Source of the DNA: Ligustrum vulgare
Taxonomy: Eukaryota > Streptophyta > Magnoliopsida > Lamiales > Oleaceae
Reading direction: 5' to 3'
Length of the DNA stretch: 64,000 nucleotides
NCBI GenBank assembly: GCA_963555705.1
Contig: OY743183.1
Span: 29,175,932 to 29,239,931 of the forward strand
Position numbers and translations under genes: made by a program. A model generated the notes under the pieces. It searched no databases. It was given only the letters and a program-made list of their open reading frames with translations, and was not told the DNA's origin. Shown here one piece after another: positions 1 to 11,463 of this stretch (position 1 is its first letter; the number at the start of each line of letters is the position of its first letter).

Positions 1-900
1 TTAACTAACACAATTGAATTTATATTTATACCCTTTCAAAAATCTGATATTTAACTATATATATATATATATAAACAGTCTCAGGTACAAATTCAAAATA
101 ACCCAGAATTCTAAAATTTCAAATCTGAAATTAATCAATGAATCTGAAATATATACAAAATCAAAAAGAAAAACTGAAATAACAAATTAAAAATTCAAGA
201 TTCAAGCAAAAGCCCAAATCTGAAAATATACCAAATATACGTATACAAATATACACCAACATATACATACAATCCCATATATATATACATACACTAATTA
301 CATGTGTGTGTTTTGTGTGTGTGTGTGTGTGTCCGTGAGTGGGTGGGTGCGTGCGGCATGACAGGGTAGGAATCTACCGGTGCAGCGACAGGGGGAGGTG
401 GTGGAGGTTGCGGTCGTGGTGGTGATGGTGGCCGGTGACCAAGGAAGAAGCCGCGAGAGAGAGACGGAGAGATGAGGTACGGGCGAAACCGAGACAGAGA
501 GTGAGAGATCGCGAGAGCGGCGTGAGGGATCGGTGAGAGAGAGAGAGACCGAATAGAGAGAGCGTGAGAGAGGATATTAGGGTAGGGTTAGATATTAACT
601 TTCGATGATTTGCGAATTGGTCCCTTAATTCTCTCTAAGGATATAACTTAGTCCATAAGTCATATTTACTTTCCAATCGCCAATAAAGTTTCAACTTAAC
701 ACAATAAATAGAAATTAGCATGCCTAGGCAATAAAATTAATTAATTACATAAAATTGCACGTGAAAAATTTATAATTTTCTAATTGGCATATTGAGCGAT
801 ACGGTGTCCAAGTCCTTCCACTGCAAAACAAATTTCAAACCATTGACGTAAAATTAATTAAATTTTAAATTTCAAATAACGTTAACATAAATATGACGTG
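1..900. other. Non-coding AT-rich stretch with microsatellites
   Basis: No gene seen. There is a TG microsatellite at about 301-332, followed by a G-rich and then GA-rich purine tract (about 400-570). A purine tract next to GC-richer DNA also occurs in the gypsy LTRs of this window (37,600-37,740; 52,990-53,110), so this could be the remains of an antisense LTR. No terminus or target-site duplication was found. Confidence 0.3.
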
Positions 901-952
901 AAATTTTAAAGGGTATGAAGATGAAAGGCGGTATTACATTCTTCACATGTCT

Positions 953-2084
953 TCACATGCAGTTGACCTTGGTACGTTGCTTTATCCTTGTCGGAATTGT
1001 CTTTTTCAAAGGTGGATTCCATCTTCTTTTAATCATCCTTTTCTGCATGCTGGACAATCTCTGGAAATGCATGACTCTTGTTGTTATTGGATTTCCATTG
1101 ATGCGATCTGTGTCAATTTTTTCAATATATTCTTTCAAAATTGATGATTTTTATTTTACTCCATTTGTAAGAAGGGTGCATTCTTCATATTGACATAAGT
1201 ATTTGAATTTTTTCTCATACAATTTTTTGGCAATGTTGTAAAGGACTTTTATTCCCAACACAATCCGGTACTGGAACTATGATCTTGTAATATTTGGTAA
1301 AGGCTTGGTATTCTGTCCAACTTCCATTTGAAAATCTCGTGCAACATATCCAATTATGATAATATGTTTAGCAGGATAATATATCATTCCATCAATTTCA
1401 GGACTGATTGAATAAAACTTTAAATATATCGATCTTCCTTGAGCAAATTTTGAAATTTCACCTTTTATAAATCATCAATTTTTTCGATTTCTTTTAGATC
1501 CTTTCCGGGGTAAATAAGATCTAAAAATCTATAATATGCTGCCATTTTGTCATGTTGGGATCACCTCTCCTAGTAATAATTAATCGAGGATAAGCATGAT
1601 CTCCAAATGCAATGAAATAACAATCACATTCCCGGAGTTCATATATGATTTTAGTAAAATTCTTATACTATTCTTCTCTTGGTGAAAAAGGGGAATCATC
1701 TTTTTGTTCATCAGTTCGAATTTTGATCACTCTTGTTGTATGTTCATCACCAGTTTTTATTGTCATCTTTCGAGGACTTGACTCATCCCTTTTGATCTTG
1801 GGTCCATTATTGCTTCCTTCCAGCTGTGTACCTGTTTGTATATTTGGTAAAACCTGTTTGGTAAATAATTACCCGAATTGTGATTCAATTTCACTAATTA
1901 TGTCGCTCAATTGTTTGGTATAATTGGCATGGGAGACAGAGAGCTCCATTAACAATTTAAGATTTTGTTGGAGACTTTCTGCCATTAGCTCTATTCCATC
2001 TTTTATATTATCAGTTTCATCAATGAGAAAGCTCATTTGCACTCTGGCATCTATCAAATTTTGTTTCATATTATCCATCAACAA
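953..2084 (-). pseudogene. Pararetrovirus relic: region downstream of RNase H
   Basis: In antisense this stretch follows the RNase H remnant directly. Two short open pieces remain: 1,869-2,084 (71 codons, heptad-like and probably coiled coil) and 953-1,138 (61 codons, basic). Between them, coding-like sequence can be followed in alternating frames with several stops and frameshifts. The position suggests the C-terminal part of the polyprotein or the next viral ORF, such as a transactivator-like protein. I do not recognise a catalytic motif, so that is inference. The strong A/T codon bias matches the neighbouring viral pieces. Broken, and not expected to be expressed. Confidence 0.45.
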
Positions 2085-2089
2085 ATTCT

Positions 2090-2430
2090 ATATTTCTGCT
2101 AAGAAAAACTGCAAGATAATTATTAACGCCATTAATATGAACTATATCAAAATTATAAAATGTCAAATAGGCTTTCCATCTATGAAGTCTTCTATATTAA
2201 GGTTCTGATAGTAATTTATTTTTGACTAATCCTGTAACTTGAGAATTGTCAGTTTCAACAGTGAATTTTTTAGATAATAAAAATAATGAGAACTTTTTAT
2301 ACCTCTAATATTTGCTAGTAATTCTTTTTCACGTGTGATAAAATTTATTCTACTTGATTAAATGCCCCACTAAAATATCTGCATATTTCATTCAAATCCA
2401 TTTTTGATATTACTGGCCAATATTTATCGA
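2090..2430 (-). pseudogene. Pararetrovirus relic: RNase H domain
   Basis: The antisense translation shows the order expected of a retroelement RNase H. First comes a 'TDAS' motif (end of the 2,410-2,712 ORF), then a segment with a 'TDN' motif, then an 'ADFLSR'-like ending close to 2,090. It continues directly from the reverse transcriptase and has at least two frame breaks and stops. The TDAS/TDN/ADFLSR pattern is shared by caulimovirid and gypsy RNase H domains. The assignment to Caulimoviridae rests on the adjoining reverse transcriptase. Confidence 0.6.
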
Positions 2431-2976
2431 GGCATCAGTATTAACAACTCGATAATCTTTTTCTTCTGATAACCTTAATTTTGGTAAATTTTTAAATTCT
2501 TCTTTAAGTGATTTAACAATTTCTGTGTGTTCATCAATCCATTCTTTACTATTTGTTTTTCTGAGTAAAATTTGGATTTTATGTCTCTTTTTTGAAAGAT
2601 TTTCAATAAATTCTTTTGCATAATTTAAACTACCTAAAAACTTTTGTATTCGTTCTTTTGATAGAAATTTATCTAAAAAAATTTCTATCTTCTTAGATAT
2701 ATGGATTTGCAATTTTATTCATTTTCTATCTATTGATAATATTCCAAGAAAGTTAATTTCTTGTTTTTCTATTATAGCTTTCTTTTTTTGAAGAACAATT
2801 CCTTTTTTTTAGATTCATTTATAAATTTTATTAAATGTTTTCTATGTTTTTCTTTATTATTAGGGCATATTAACATATCATCATCATAAACAATTAAAAA
2901 TTCAATGAATTTTCTGAATATGTTATCCATTTTTCTTTGATATATTTGTGGTGCATTTTTTAAACCAAATAGTATT
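2410..2976 (-). pseudogene. Pararetrovirus relic: C-terminal half of reverse transcriptase
   Basis: Antisense coding sequence with the polymerase box reading Y-D-D-D (about 2,875-2,889), an 'FLG' box downstream, and the thumb/connection region with 'IQKFLGSLNYAKEFI' in the open piece 2,410-2,712. That FLGSLNY segment is typical of Caulimoviridae reverse transcriptases. Small frameshifts occur around 2,700-2,820. At 2,977 the reading is cut by the CACTA terminus, and the N-terminal half resumes at 18,212. Codon use is extremely AT-rich. A decayed endogenous viral element. Confidence 0.7.
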
Positions 2977-3160
2977 CACTAGTACAAAATTGTTCAAAAA
3001 AAAAGTGAGAATACACGTCGATTTTGGTAAAACCGACACCTATAAAAGGGCGGTGGCATTTTTGTAAATATTTTGCGCATCGGTTCTACAAGAACCTACG
3101 TGAAAAGCCAGCGTGAATCGAGAACCGACGCCCAAAGTCGGCTTGAACCGCACGCACGCA
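2977..3160 (+). repeat. CACTA 5' terminal inverted repeat and sub-terminal region
   Basis: Starts CACTAGTACA and has several short GTCG/CGAC motifs (around 3,017-3,045 and 3,079-3,145). In En/Spm elements such sub-terminal repeats bind the TNPA-type protein. A fragment of similar sequence recurs next to the right end (18,093-18,211). Confidence 0.65.
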
Positions 3161-3367
3161 CGACGCCGCCATCTCGCCGCCACCACCATTTCGCCGGCAT
3201 TACCACCATCACATTCCCCCCCTCTCCTTATCTCTTCCTCTCACTAAACACACCTCCACCCACCTTCACCGCGAGTCCACCCGCCTCCACCGCGCCTCCA
3301 CCTCCACCGCGCGCGCCTCCATCGTCATTAACCCACCCCTTCCTCCCACCTAATAAGACCCACCTCC

Positions 3368-3415
<48 letters not shown>

Positions 3416-3660
3416 TTACCTGCCCCTTCCTCCCACCTTGTAAGACCCACATCCTCTATATGTGTGTGTGTGTATGTGTGTGTGTTAATTAATATATATG
3501 TGTGTTTACATGTTAATATATATAAATTTGTTAATTAAATGTTAATATGTATATATATTTGTTAGTCTATATATATTAATATATATATATATATATAAAT
3601 TTGTTAATATGTATGTATACATACATACATACATATATATAATTGGTATTTCAAATAGTT
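3160..3660. repeat. CACTA 5' non-coding region with pyrimidine tract and microsatellites
   Basis: A CT/CCACC-rich tract (about 3,160-3,360) is followed by a long TG microsatellite (about 3,371-3,412), a second TG run (3,463-3,485) and TA/ATAC runs (3,545-3,645). The long open frame here (3,073-3,492) is low-complexity Pro/Thr/Cys-Val repeat and is not taken as a gene. Confidence 0.6.
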
Positions 3661-3984
3661 AATTGATTTAATTTGTTAGTTTTTGATTGACTTTATGATT
3701 TTATATGCTAATTGATTTAAATGACTTTTTTATTTGTTTAGTTTGGATGTTAATTTTATATTGTTGATTTTGAGTTAGTAGATGGATATATTGTAATATT
3801 TGAATTATTGGAGTTCTATTGAAATTATGATATGTTAAGTTATGAAATCTTAGCTTGACTTTTTAGGAATTGAGAATGGATTTTGGATTAATTTTGGAGT
3901 AGTTGATGATGTTGAAGTTTGATTAGAGTTGTGTTTGAGTTTTGAATATGTCGAGGTTGAACATTTTGATTTTATTGTGGCATT

Positions 3985-4110
3985 TTGATTCCTCCTACAG
4001 GTTGGCTAAGTCCAATTTATAGGGGAGGTTCTGTCGAAATTTTTGTAAGATTTTGTAAACAAAAAATGAAAATTATAATTTAAAGTGATTTTCACTAGTA
4101 CGGAATTGAC
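3985..4110. repeat. LTR-like scrap followed by an internal CACTAGTAC motif
   Basis: The segment about 3,985-4,070 resembles the conserved 3' part of the family B LTR (compare 46,870-46,940 and 57,300-57,370). It is followed at 4,093 by CACTAGTACGGAATTGACC, which resembles this element's own left terminus. It could be a second, older CACTA end inside the element. Confidence 0.4.
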
Positions 4111-7100
4111 CATACTAAATAATTAACTACATAGAATATAATCATCCTAATAAAATTATGAAGTTTCCAACCTAATAAATTATCGTATTTGATTTTAATT
4201 ATTAATATATAGTTGGTTTAAGGTTGTATCCCGAAAATATTAACTCAAAACTAATATTTGTTTTTTAAAGACTATGGATTGACCGTCGTTCGTGATTATT
4301 AATTCTATGAGTTCATTTACATATTCTTGCTTATAACTTTCTTGTATTATTTATATATGCTCTATATGTTGTTAATATTCATTTGTCATATTGATAACTA
4401 TAATTTGATATATATGCGCAGGTACGTGCACAATTGTTTCAATATAATGGCCGAGTCTTCAAGCTCTTCAGATGATCATCATATTTCCCAAACAAAAAGA
4501 ACAAGAGGGCCAACTATGTGCAAGAAAATGAAGAAGACTGTGAAGGAGGTGAATGTCATTGAGTTCGATGATCATAATAGGCCGATCGGACTAGGCAAGA
4601 TGAACTTAAGAAATTTTTTCGAGTCTTTGGCACATATTCACGTTGAAAAAAACATCAGTGATTGGCACAACGTTGATCAAGGCCTTAAGGACATGATGTG
4701 GGAAGAAATCAAGGTACTGTCACTTTATACCTATTGGATTGATAAGTGATCGTAACTTTTTTTTTATAACATCTCATATTATCCTTGTCTTTCAGAAGGA
4801 GTTCAACATCCCCGATGATAGTGCGAAAAAAGTGTTTCGAAAGTTGCGGGGATGAGGTGGAAAGATTTCAAGACGAGGCTGGTTCATGATTACATTACAC
4901 ATGACCACCCGAAATATAAATCTCCTACGCAGCTTTATGATTTCTTAACTGAAGAGCAATGAGAGTCGTTCAAGAAAGAACGCCAGACGGAGAAATTTAA
5001 GGTATAATTAAATTTAAGCATGTGTTTTATTGAGTTGAAAACTAAAAATATGTGATTTATTCAGTTGAAAACTAATAACATGTGATTTTTTTCAGGAAAA
5101 AAGTAAGAAGTCCAGGGATAGTCAATTGAGAAATGAGCATCCACATTATTTGGGCTCAGCTGGTTATGCGGGGATGAAGCCACAGTGGCTAGTAAGTGAC
5201 CCACTATCATCTAGCTCTTCATATGACATGATTAGCTCGTCGATCGTAAGCGAGGATCGCAGTTTAGATTGGGTTCGAGCTAGATAAAAAAAGGAAGATG
5301 GAACTTATTACATCCCCAATGAGAAAACGAGGGGAGTGTTTGAAAAAATTGTAAGTATATCCTCCCAATTTCTCATATTTTCAATTAAAATTTACTTAAA
5401 CACTTTATATTTAGTTTTTTTTTGTTTGGACAGGTTGAAAAAGCTGAGCAGGCCACACAGGGGACATTTGTGTCAAGTAGACAGCATGATATCTTAAGTG
5501 ATTCCCTTGTTAAGGAGGATCAAGCTGGTAGGGTGAGGGGGTATAGTGTCTATGTCACCATGAGGGATATTTACGGCAGGTTCGATGATTACATTAGATG
5601 ATCGTGTGGGGTCGTGTCAGTAGACTATATTAAGGATATGCTCATGAAGGAGATGGGGGATAGTATTATCGAGTGGGTCAGGCGTCAGACCATGTCGAAG
5701 ATGCAGAGTAAATTCGGTAAATACGATGCTATCCTCCAGCTCTTGGGCGTAAATCTTGAGGTCGAGGTGGACGTAACTCCACAGTGCCAACCACCAACTC
5801 GCAGCAGTTGTCACTCCGTGGATCCAGATCCATTTAATGGGCTTCGGGTATTTAATTTTAAATTATTTAAAATTTTCTAACATTACTTATGTTCTTTTAA
5901 CTGGAAGGGATAAAATATATGTTCAATCATGTTATACAATAGAAGTCGATCCCTTGTCGTCTTGTCGTAAGTGTTGATGGTGAGAAACAAATAGTGGGGA
6001 GAGGGATGGTTTATCCATCCGGACCCGAGACTGTGGTCTATCGTCAACCACTCTGACTTGATCATACTAAGGTGTCCGTTGACATGTTATAGATGGTGCA
6101 GAAGCATTCTATCTTCCAGTGCCATCTCAATACCACACTACGGTGGGGAAGCTATTGGAAGTTTCTTTCAATGGCCTAAGGAATTGGTGATGTTTGGAGA
6201 GGTAATAATATTTAGTTATATAAAAGTTTATGTTTCTCTTTAATTTGTATTAGAAATGTTAGAATGATAAAAATTGTCTTATTGCAGAAAGATGTACCAA
6301 AACAGGTAAAAAGATCTAATGAAGGGAAAACGCCTCGAAGTTTTGAAATGTCATCTACCCAGCAACCTGCGATTGTTGACGATGAGACGTTACAACGTCT
6401 GGGTGATAAATGTAAAATGTTACACACTCTGATCCTTCGATTTCATGTTGGTGATGACTTCTATCGGGTGACCGTAGATGACTCTGTGTTCAACTGTACG
6501 TTCGACGATGGTATTTTTGTTACAGTCGGAGACGTCACCGATTTTCTTACGATGCAATGGTTGGATACATCTATCCCACAAGTATTTTCATTGTAAGACT
6601 TCTGACCTCAAATTATAACTTCAATTTAATTAAATCATTATTTTATTTCCATTTCTTACTTTTACCAGTTTTAGGCACCTCCATGAGTTGTGTCAGCAAT
6701 ATGGTATTGAATCAATTGGATTCATGTCTCCGACACACATTGCGTTGATTACGGTTAGAACAAATGTGAATGGTGTTGTAACTTATATGGCCGACACCAT
6801 GAAGGCAATGCAATCTAAGAAATTCATTCTAGCACAGTATTTTTAGGAGTAAGACCACTGATATTCTCTCTTTTTTTACCTAAGTTGATTCATATCATGT
6901 TTAAAGTTGTATTTACACGTTCATAATACGTAGGAACCACTGGATATTGCTAGTCATTTCTCCTCAGAAGAATACGGTGTACTTCTTGGATTCAGCTGCT
7001 GCATCGAAGTGTGACATTGATATCAAGCCGATATTGAACACGTAAGTAATTATTTCCATGATTATGGTTTTCGTTTATAAGTGGATAAGTTAGGATAATT

Positions 7101-7249
7101 TTCATGAAGTAATTGTGGAGTTGTTGTGAAATTGATTGTGGAGTTGTGGTGAAATTGATTGTGAAGTTGTGGTGAAATTGATTGTGAAGTTGTGGTGATA
7201 TTGATGCATTTATGTTGTGATTGTTGTGAAGTTGTGATAGTTTTCTATA

Positions 7250-8310
7250 GCAGGGTCTCTCTACAGTTTGGATAAGTTCAATTTATAGGGGAAACTCTAT
7301 CAAAATTTCTGTAAAAAATTTGAGTCTTATTATTATTTTGCAACTTATTCATATAATTTATTAAAACTTTAGGGCTTTCAAAATGTATTGGGCATGTGGA
7401 GGCTTCAGGACAAAAATGAATACAACGTGGAAAAATATAAATGTAGCGCACCCGGTCCTCAAGGGCTGCCGACCGTCTATTCATGGTCTTTCCACTCCCC
7501 CCTGGGCCTCGTTTCCAGAAAGTGGATTTTTGTCTCCCCAGGGATTCGAATCTTGTACCTAGGGATTAAGTACAAACTTCATGGAATCCCTGGTACTATT
7601 AGACCAATTTGGAAATGTTTAAGTGAAAGTTTGAAAAGTATGAAAGTCTTGAAAAGTAAAGTAAATGGGAATACATATTTTGAATTGTTTAAAGCATTTC
7701 ATGCCATGAGCTTGCATCACGTGCATAGTTTACTTACTGAGCTTTAGCTCACCCCAATCCCTCCCCAACATTTCTGGTGATGAAAGCTAGGTGACTTGAG
7801 GAGAGCACTTGACGGTAGACTCAGACAGTACTAATAATTCCATTTCATTTTGGAATGCATCAAGGGCTTTCACAAATTATTTTATTGGTTATTCTTTTAA
7901 TTGAAACATTCTTTTGATTAGTTTGTTGGTTTTAGTTAAAATAAGTTATGGTATTTCCCTGTGATTAGTTTATATCATGTTTCATAGGTTTAAAAATTAT
8001 TTACTTAAAGGTATTATTGTTGAGGAGTTTGGGAATTGATGTTGAAGTTGATTTTGAAATTGTGGTTGGATGTGGAATGTTGGATTTGAATGAGTTGAGA
8101 ATTTGTATATATAATATGGGTATGATGTCCCTCTACAGGTTGGTTATATCCAAATTATAAAGGAGACTCTGCCGAAATTTCTGTAAAATTTTATAATAGA
8201 AAGATGAAAATGCTGAAGTTTTAAATGATTTGTTTCCGCATTTAAGTAAAGAGGAGTTAACACATCTAGGTTTAAGATTTTAAACTTGGGGTGTTACAAT
8301 AAAGGTATGA
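7250..8310 (+). mobile_element. LTR debris in an intron of the CACTA gene
   Basis: The stretch 7,590-8,308 follows the 3' part of the family B LTR (56,800-57,472) in the same orientation. It includes the TTTAGCTCACCCCAATCCC segment, the CCCTCTACAGGTTGG segment and an LTR-like end GGGTGTTACA at about 8,289-8,298. A shorter related piece sits at 7,250-7,320. It is diverged, lacks a partner LTR, and looks like a truncated or solo LTR. Confidence 0.6.
7442..7600 (+). repeat. Half copy of the foldback-type element seen at 58,485-58,944
   Basis: Starts TGTAGCGCACCCGGTCCTC and runs through 'TCATGGTCTTTCCACTCCCC' to 'GGGATTCGAATCTTGTACC' and 'TACAAACTTCATGGAATCCC'. The same series occurs in direct and inverted form at 58,485-58,944. 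The GATTCGAA core is the complement of a tRNA-type B box. It is inserted within LTR debris inside the CACTA intron. Confidence 0.6.
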
Positions 8311-8829
8311 GAACGCAGATTTAAAATTTATTACAGATGTTTGAATTATTTCAATATTTTATTTAGTTTGATTATTAATGTTCGTTTACAATTTGAGAAT
8401 TTTAGTGCCCTCAGCAACCTGGGGGTTCTGAGTGTGGCTATTACGTTATGAGAAATATGTATGAGATAGTCACAGATCACTTTCAACTCAAGTCGTTAGA
8501 AAAGGTAAAAGTTAGAAGAATGAGAATTTTTAATTATGACTTTATCTTTTATTAACAATTAACTAATTGCTCATTTTAATTAGTTGTAGGTATTTAAAGA
8601 ATACTACTCAACGGAGAAAATCGTGGAAATTTAAAACTTATGGGCAAAATACTTCGTTGATGTGTGTATGTAAATATTTTTCATTCAAACTTGCATTTAC
8701 ATATTTGTATAACAAATTAACAATCTTGTAAATATAATTATTTTTTATTTAATTCTATTACGAATATGTCAATTATATATATTCGATGACTATATATTTG
8801 GTGATGTACGTATGTAGACAATGTTCAAG

Positions 8830-9175
8830 CAACATTTAGGTAATTGCACCTGCAGTGACATAGGTCATGACATGCAGCGACCTTAATCATTGCAGGCCAC
8901 CTTTAGGTGATTGCACCTGCAGTGACATAGGTTATTGCAGGTCATGACCTGCAGTGACCTGGGCCATTGCAGACCATTTTCAAGTGATTGCAGGTCATTG
9001 CAAGTCATGACCTGCTGTGTCCTGGGTCATTGCAGGGTCATTGTATGGCATGACATGCAGTGACTTGGGTCATTGCATGCCACTTTCAAGTGATTGTAGG
9101 TCATGACCTGCAACAGCGATCTGGGCCATTACAGGCCATGTTAAGATAATTGGAAGCCATGACCTACAGTGGAGA
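8830..9175. repeat. CACTA sub-terminal tandem repeats with nested palindromes
   Basis: Five to six degenerate units of about 60-70 bp are built from CATTGCAGG, GTGATTGCA and GTCATGACCTGCAGTGACC. One unit holds an 18-bp perfect palindrome (8,936-8,953, centre TCATGA). Arrays like this near CACTA ends usually serve as binding sites for the element's DNA-binding protein. Confidence 0.6.
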
Positions 9176-9192
9176 CGTCAAAAAAAAAAACA

Positions 9193-9234
9193 ACTTTAGA
9201 CGTCGGTTGTAAAGTTACAACCGACGTCTAAAGT
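9193..9234. repeat. 42-bp hairpin (20-bp perfect stem) near CACTA 3' end
   Basis: The left arm 9,193-9,212 and right arm 9,215-9,234 are exact reverse complements with a 2-base loop. The core CGTCGGTTGTAA is related to motifs at 3,010-3,050, 18,095-18,190 and the palindrome at 21,678-21,719. The LTR retrotransposon was inserted 7 bases beyond it. Confidence 0.75.
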
Positions 9235-9534
9235 CAGTTTTTGTAGCAACCAAGAATTTTTACGCGATTAATAATTATTTTAATAGAAAATCGTGTCGCT
9301 ACTATTTCACCCATTTTTATTAAGTTAACGCAGCGACGTATTCGTATAGCCAAGTCAAGAAATAATCGAGATCGTTCGATTTTAAATTAAATTCCGAATT
9401 TCTAAAAATATCTCCATTTTCTTGATTTAAAGTATATTAAGTCCAAATACTTAATTCAATGTTATCCCAATATTTATTTATACAAAAATTACTTTTATTA
9501 TTTAAATTAAGAAAATATATGCAAGCATGAGAGG

Positions 9535-9955
9535 TTCCATTATATGTAATCATGAAGAGCATAATATTTGTATAAAAAATGGAAAAGTATATGAATGATT
9601 TATATACTCCATTATATATAATCATGAAGAGCATAATATTTGTATAAATATGGAAAAGTATATGAATGATTTATATACTCCATTATATATAATCATGAAG
9701 AGCATAATATTCGTATAAATATGGAAAAGTATATGAATGATTGATAAGACTCCATTATATGTAATCATGAAGAGCATAATATTTGTATAAAAAATGGAAA
9801 AGTATATGAATGATTTATATACTCCATTATATATAATCATGAAGAACATAATATTTGTATAAATATGGAAAAGTATATGAATGATTTATATACTCCATTA
9901 TATATAATCATGAAGAGCATAATATTTGTATAAATATGGAAAAGTATATGAATGG
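9535..9955. repeat. About 71-bp tandem repeat in 5' LTR
   Basis: Six copies of a unit containing CATGAAGAGCATAATATTTG and GGAAAAGTATATGAATG. The matching array in the 3' LTR is 16,070-16,490 with the same copy number. The antisense open frames here (9,437-9,849) are repeat translations, not genes. Confidence 0.85.
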
Positions 9956-10179
9956 TGCTTTACTTTAAGAAAAGGATGTGTTAAAATTAATAGAATTGAA
10001 TGATTATGTTTACAATATGCCAACTTTATACATCTATTTAAACCCAACTCTTTTACACACAACTCTACACATATACACTTATTTCCAACCTCTTGACAAA
10101 ATCCACAAGTAAGAGAAATTCAAGGTGGTCAAGAAAGTTTTGGTCCATTTACTACTACACTTCATTTTAATCTTTTAAA

Positions 10180-10845
10180 AGGTAAGTATATCTTATGTTT
10201 TTATGAAAATTAAGTATGTTGTTATGAAATGTAAGTATATCTTATGTTTTTATGAAAATTAAGTATGTTGTTATGAAATGTAAGTATATCTTATGTTTTT
10301 ATGAAAATTAAGTATGTTGTTATGAAATGTAAGTATATCTTATGTTTTTATGAAAATTAAGTATGTTGTTATGAAATGTAAGTATATCTTATGTTTTTAT
10401 GAAAATTAAGTATGTTGTTATGAAATGTAAGTATATCTTATGTTTTTATGAAAATTAAGTATGTTGTTATGAAATGTAAGTATATCTTATGTTTTTATGA
10501 AAATTAAGTATGTTGTTATGAAATGTAAGTATATCTTATGTTTTTATGAAAATTAAGTATGTTGTTATGAAATGTAAGTATATCTTATGTTTTTATGAAA
10601 AGTAAGTATGTTTTTATGAAAGGTAAATATACCTTATGTTTTTATGAAAAGTAAGTATGTTTTTATGAAAGGTATTACCTTATGTTTTTATGAAAAGTAA
10701 GTATGTTTTTATGACAAGTAAGTATATCTTATGTTTTTATGAAAAGTAAGTATGTTTTTATGAAAGGTAAATACACCTTATGTTTTTATGAAAAGTAAGT
10801 ATGTTTTTATGACAAGTAAGTATATCTTATGTTTTTATGAAAATG
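10180..10845. repeat. 49-bp minisatellite in 5' LTR
   Basis: About eight near-perfect copies of a 49-bp unit (GTAAGTATATCTTATGTTTT...ATGTTGTTATGAAAT), then diverged shorter units built from TTATGTTTTTATGAAAAGTAAGTATG. The 3' LTR array (about 16,717-17,573) has fewer perfect units and more variant ones. Array length accounts for the approximately 196-bp difference between the LTRs. Confidence 0.85.
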
Positions 10846-11357
10846 TTTGGATCATTGCTTTGAAATAAATCTCACAAGATTGTTATGGGTTCCATATGAT
10901 ATGTTTATGATTATGCTAAGGGGACCGGAGTTTAGTAGCGCTACACATAAGAATTCTTGCCATTTAAGTTCGGTAAAATTCTTGTGTCTCCCTATGTTTA
11001 TGAGTATTTCGATCCTATCCTATGTTATGATGAAAATGATCCATATGCTTTCAAAAGAAAATTTATGCTTGGTATACTTACTGGGATTTTATAAATCTCA
11101 CTCCACGATATTTACCATTTTCAGATAATTGAAGGTTCGAGGCGGTCAACATGGAAGTGGCAAAAGTGGTTAAGATTGATGAGATAATTATGTTGAACTT
11201 TATGTAAGAAAATTATGTTCTATTTTTATTCACAAATAAAATTATGGGATTCTAATTATTCTTTTGAATAATTTTACATTACTATTTAAGTCTCGATAAT
11301 ATGATATGAGTCACTTTTAGTGGCACTCGAATGGTCGAGAATTCGGGTCGTCACAGT

Positions 11358-11370
11358 TGGTATCAGAGAC
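11358..11370 (+). other. Primer-binding site (initiator-Met tRNA type)
   Basis: TGGTATCAGAGAC starts two bases after the 5' LTR. It matches the TGGTATCAGAGC-type site used by many plant gypsy elements with one changed base near the end. Confidence 0.85.
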
Positions 11371-11412
11371 AAGAGTTTTAAAAACGATTCTGTAGATTTT
11401 TGAAATTTTATT

Positions 11413-11418
<6 letters not shown>

Positions 11419-11463
<45 letters not shown>

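Larger units (their letters stand above)
4449..8670 (+). pseudogene. CACTA Transposase_24/Ptta-like gene with C-terminal Ulp1 protease domain
   Basis: Begins with ATG at 4,449 after an AG-ended segment and runs to 4,711 with an opening 'MAESSSSSDDHH'. Further exon-like pieces, separated by GT...AG introns, lie at about 4,796-5,002, 5,097-5,351, 5,433-5,860, 5,930-6,200, 6,287-6,596, 6,669-6,846, 6,933-7,042 and 8,405-8,650. The first pieces match the plant Transposase_24 (Ptta/En/Spm) pattern, including 'HPHYLGSAGY'. The last pieces form a Ulp1/C48 cysteine-protease core: 'NHWILL' (catalytic His), 'FLDS' (Asp), 'QQPGGSECGYY' (Gln and Cys). Lesions include a frameshift near 4,853, stops at about 4,960, 5,285 and 5,599, and a frameshift near 6,090. 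The intron between the His/Asp and Cys exons has taken in LTR debris. Ulp1-like domains are known in plant transposons; here the active residues look retained although the gene is dead. Confidence 0.65.
9242..11355 (+). repeat. 5' LTR of the LOG-carrying retrotransposon
   Basis: 2,114 bp, TGTAGCAACC...CGTCACA. It contains about six copies of a roughly 71-bp AT-rich repeat (9,535-9,955) and a long 49-bp tandem array (10,180-10,845). The last 500 bp include a segment (10,895-11,060) that recurs inverted and multiplied in the solo LTR at 50,941-54,363, showing that the two LTR families are related. Confidence 0.9.

Noticed and set aside
1..900. Antisense gypsy LTR
   Set aside because: Composition is suggestive, but no terminus, duplication or partner was found.
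3073..3492. 139-codon frame ending in Cys-Val repeats
   Set aside because: Translation of a TG microsatellite and CCACC-rich tract.
9437..9849. Antisense repetitive frames, also at 15,973-16,385
   Set aside because: Products of the 71-bp tandem repeat in the LTR.
10180..10845. Regularly spaced repeats resembling a CRISPR array
   Set aside because: Head-to-tail minisatellite without unique spacers, inside a plant LTR.
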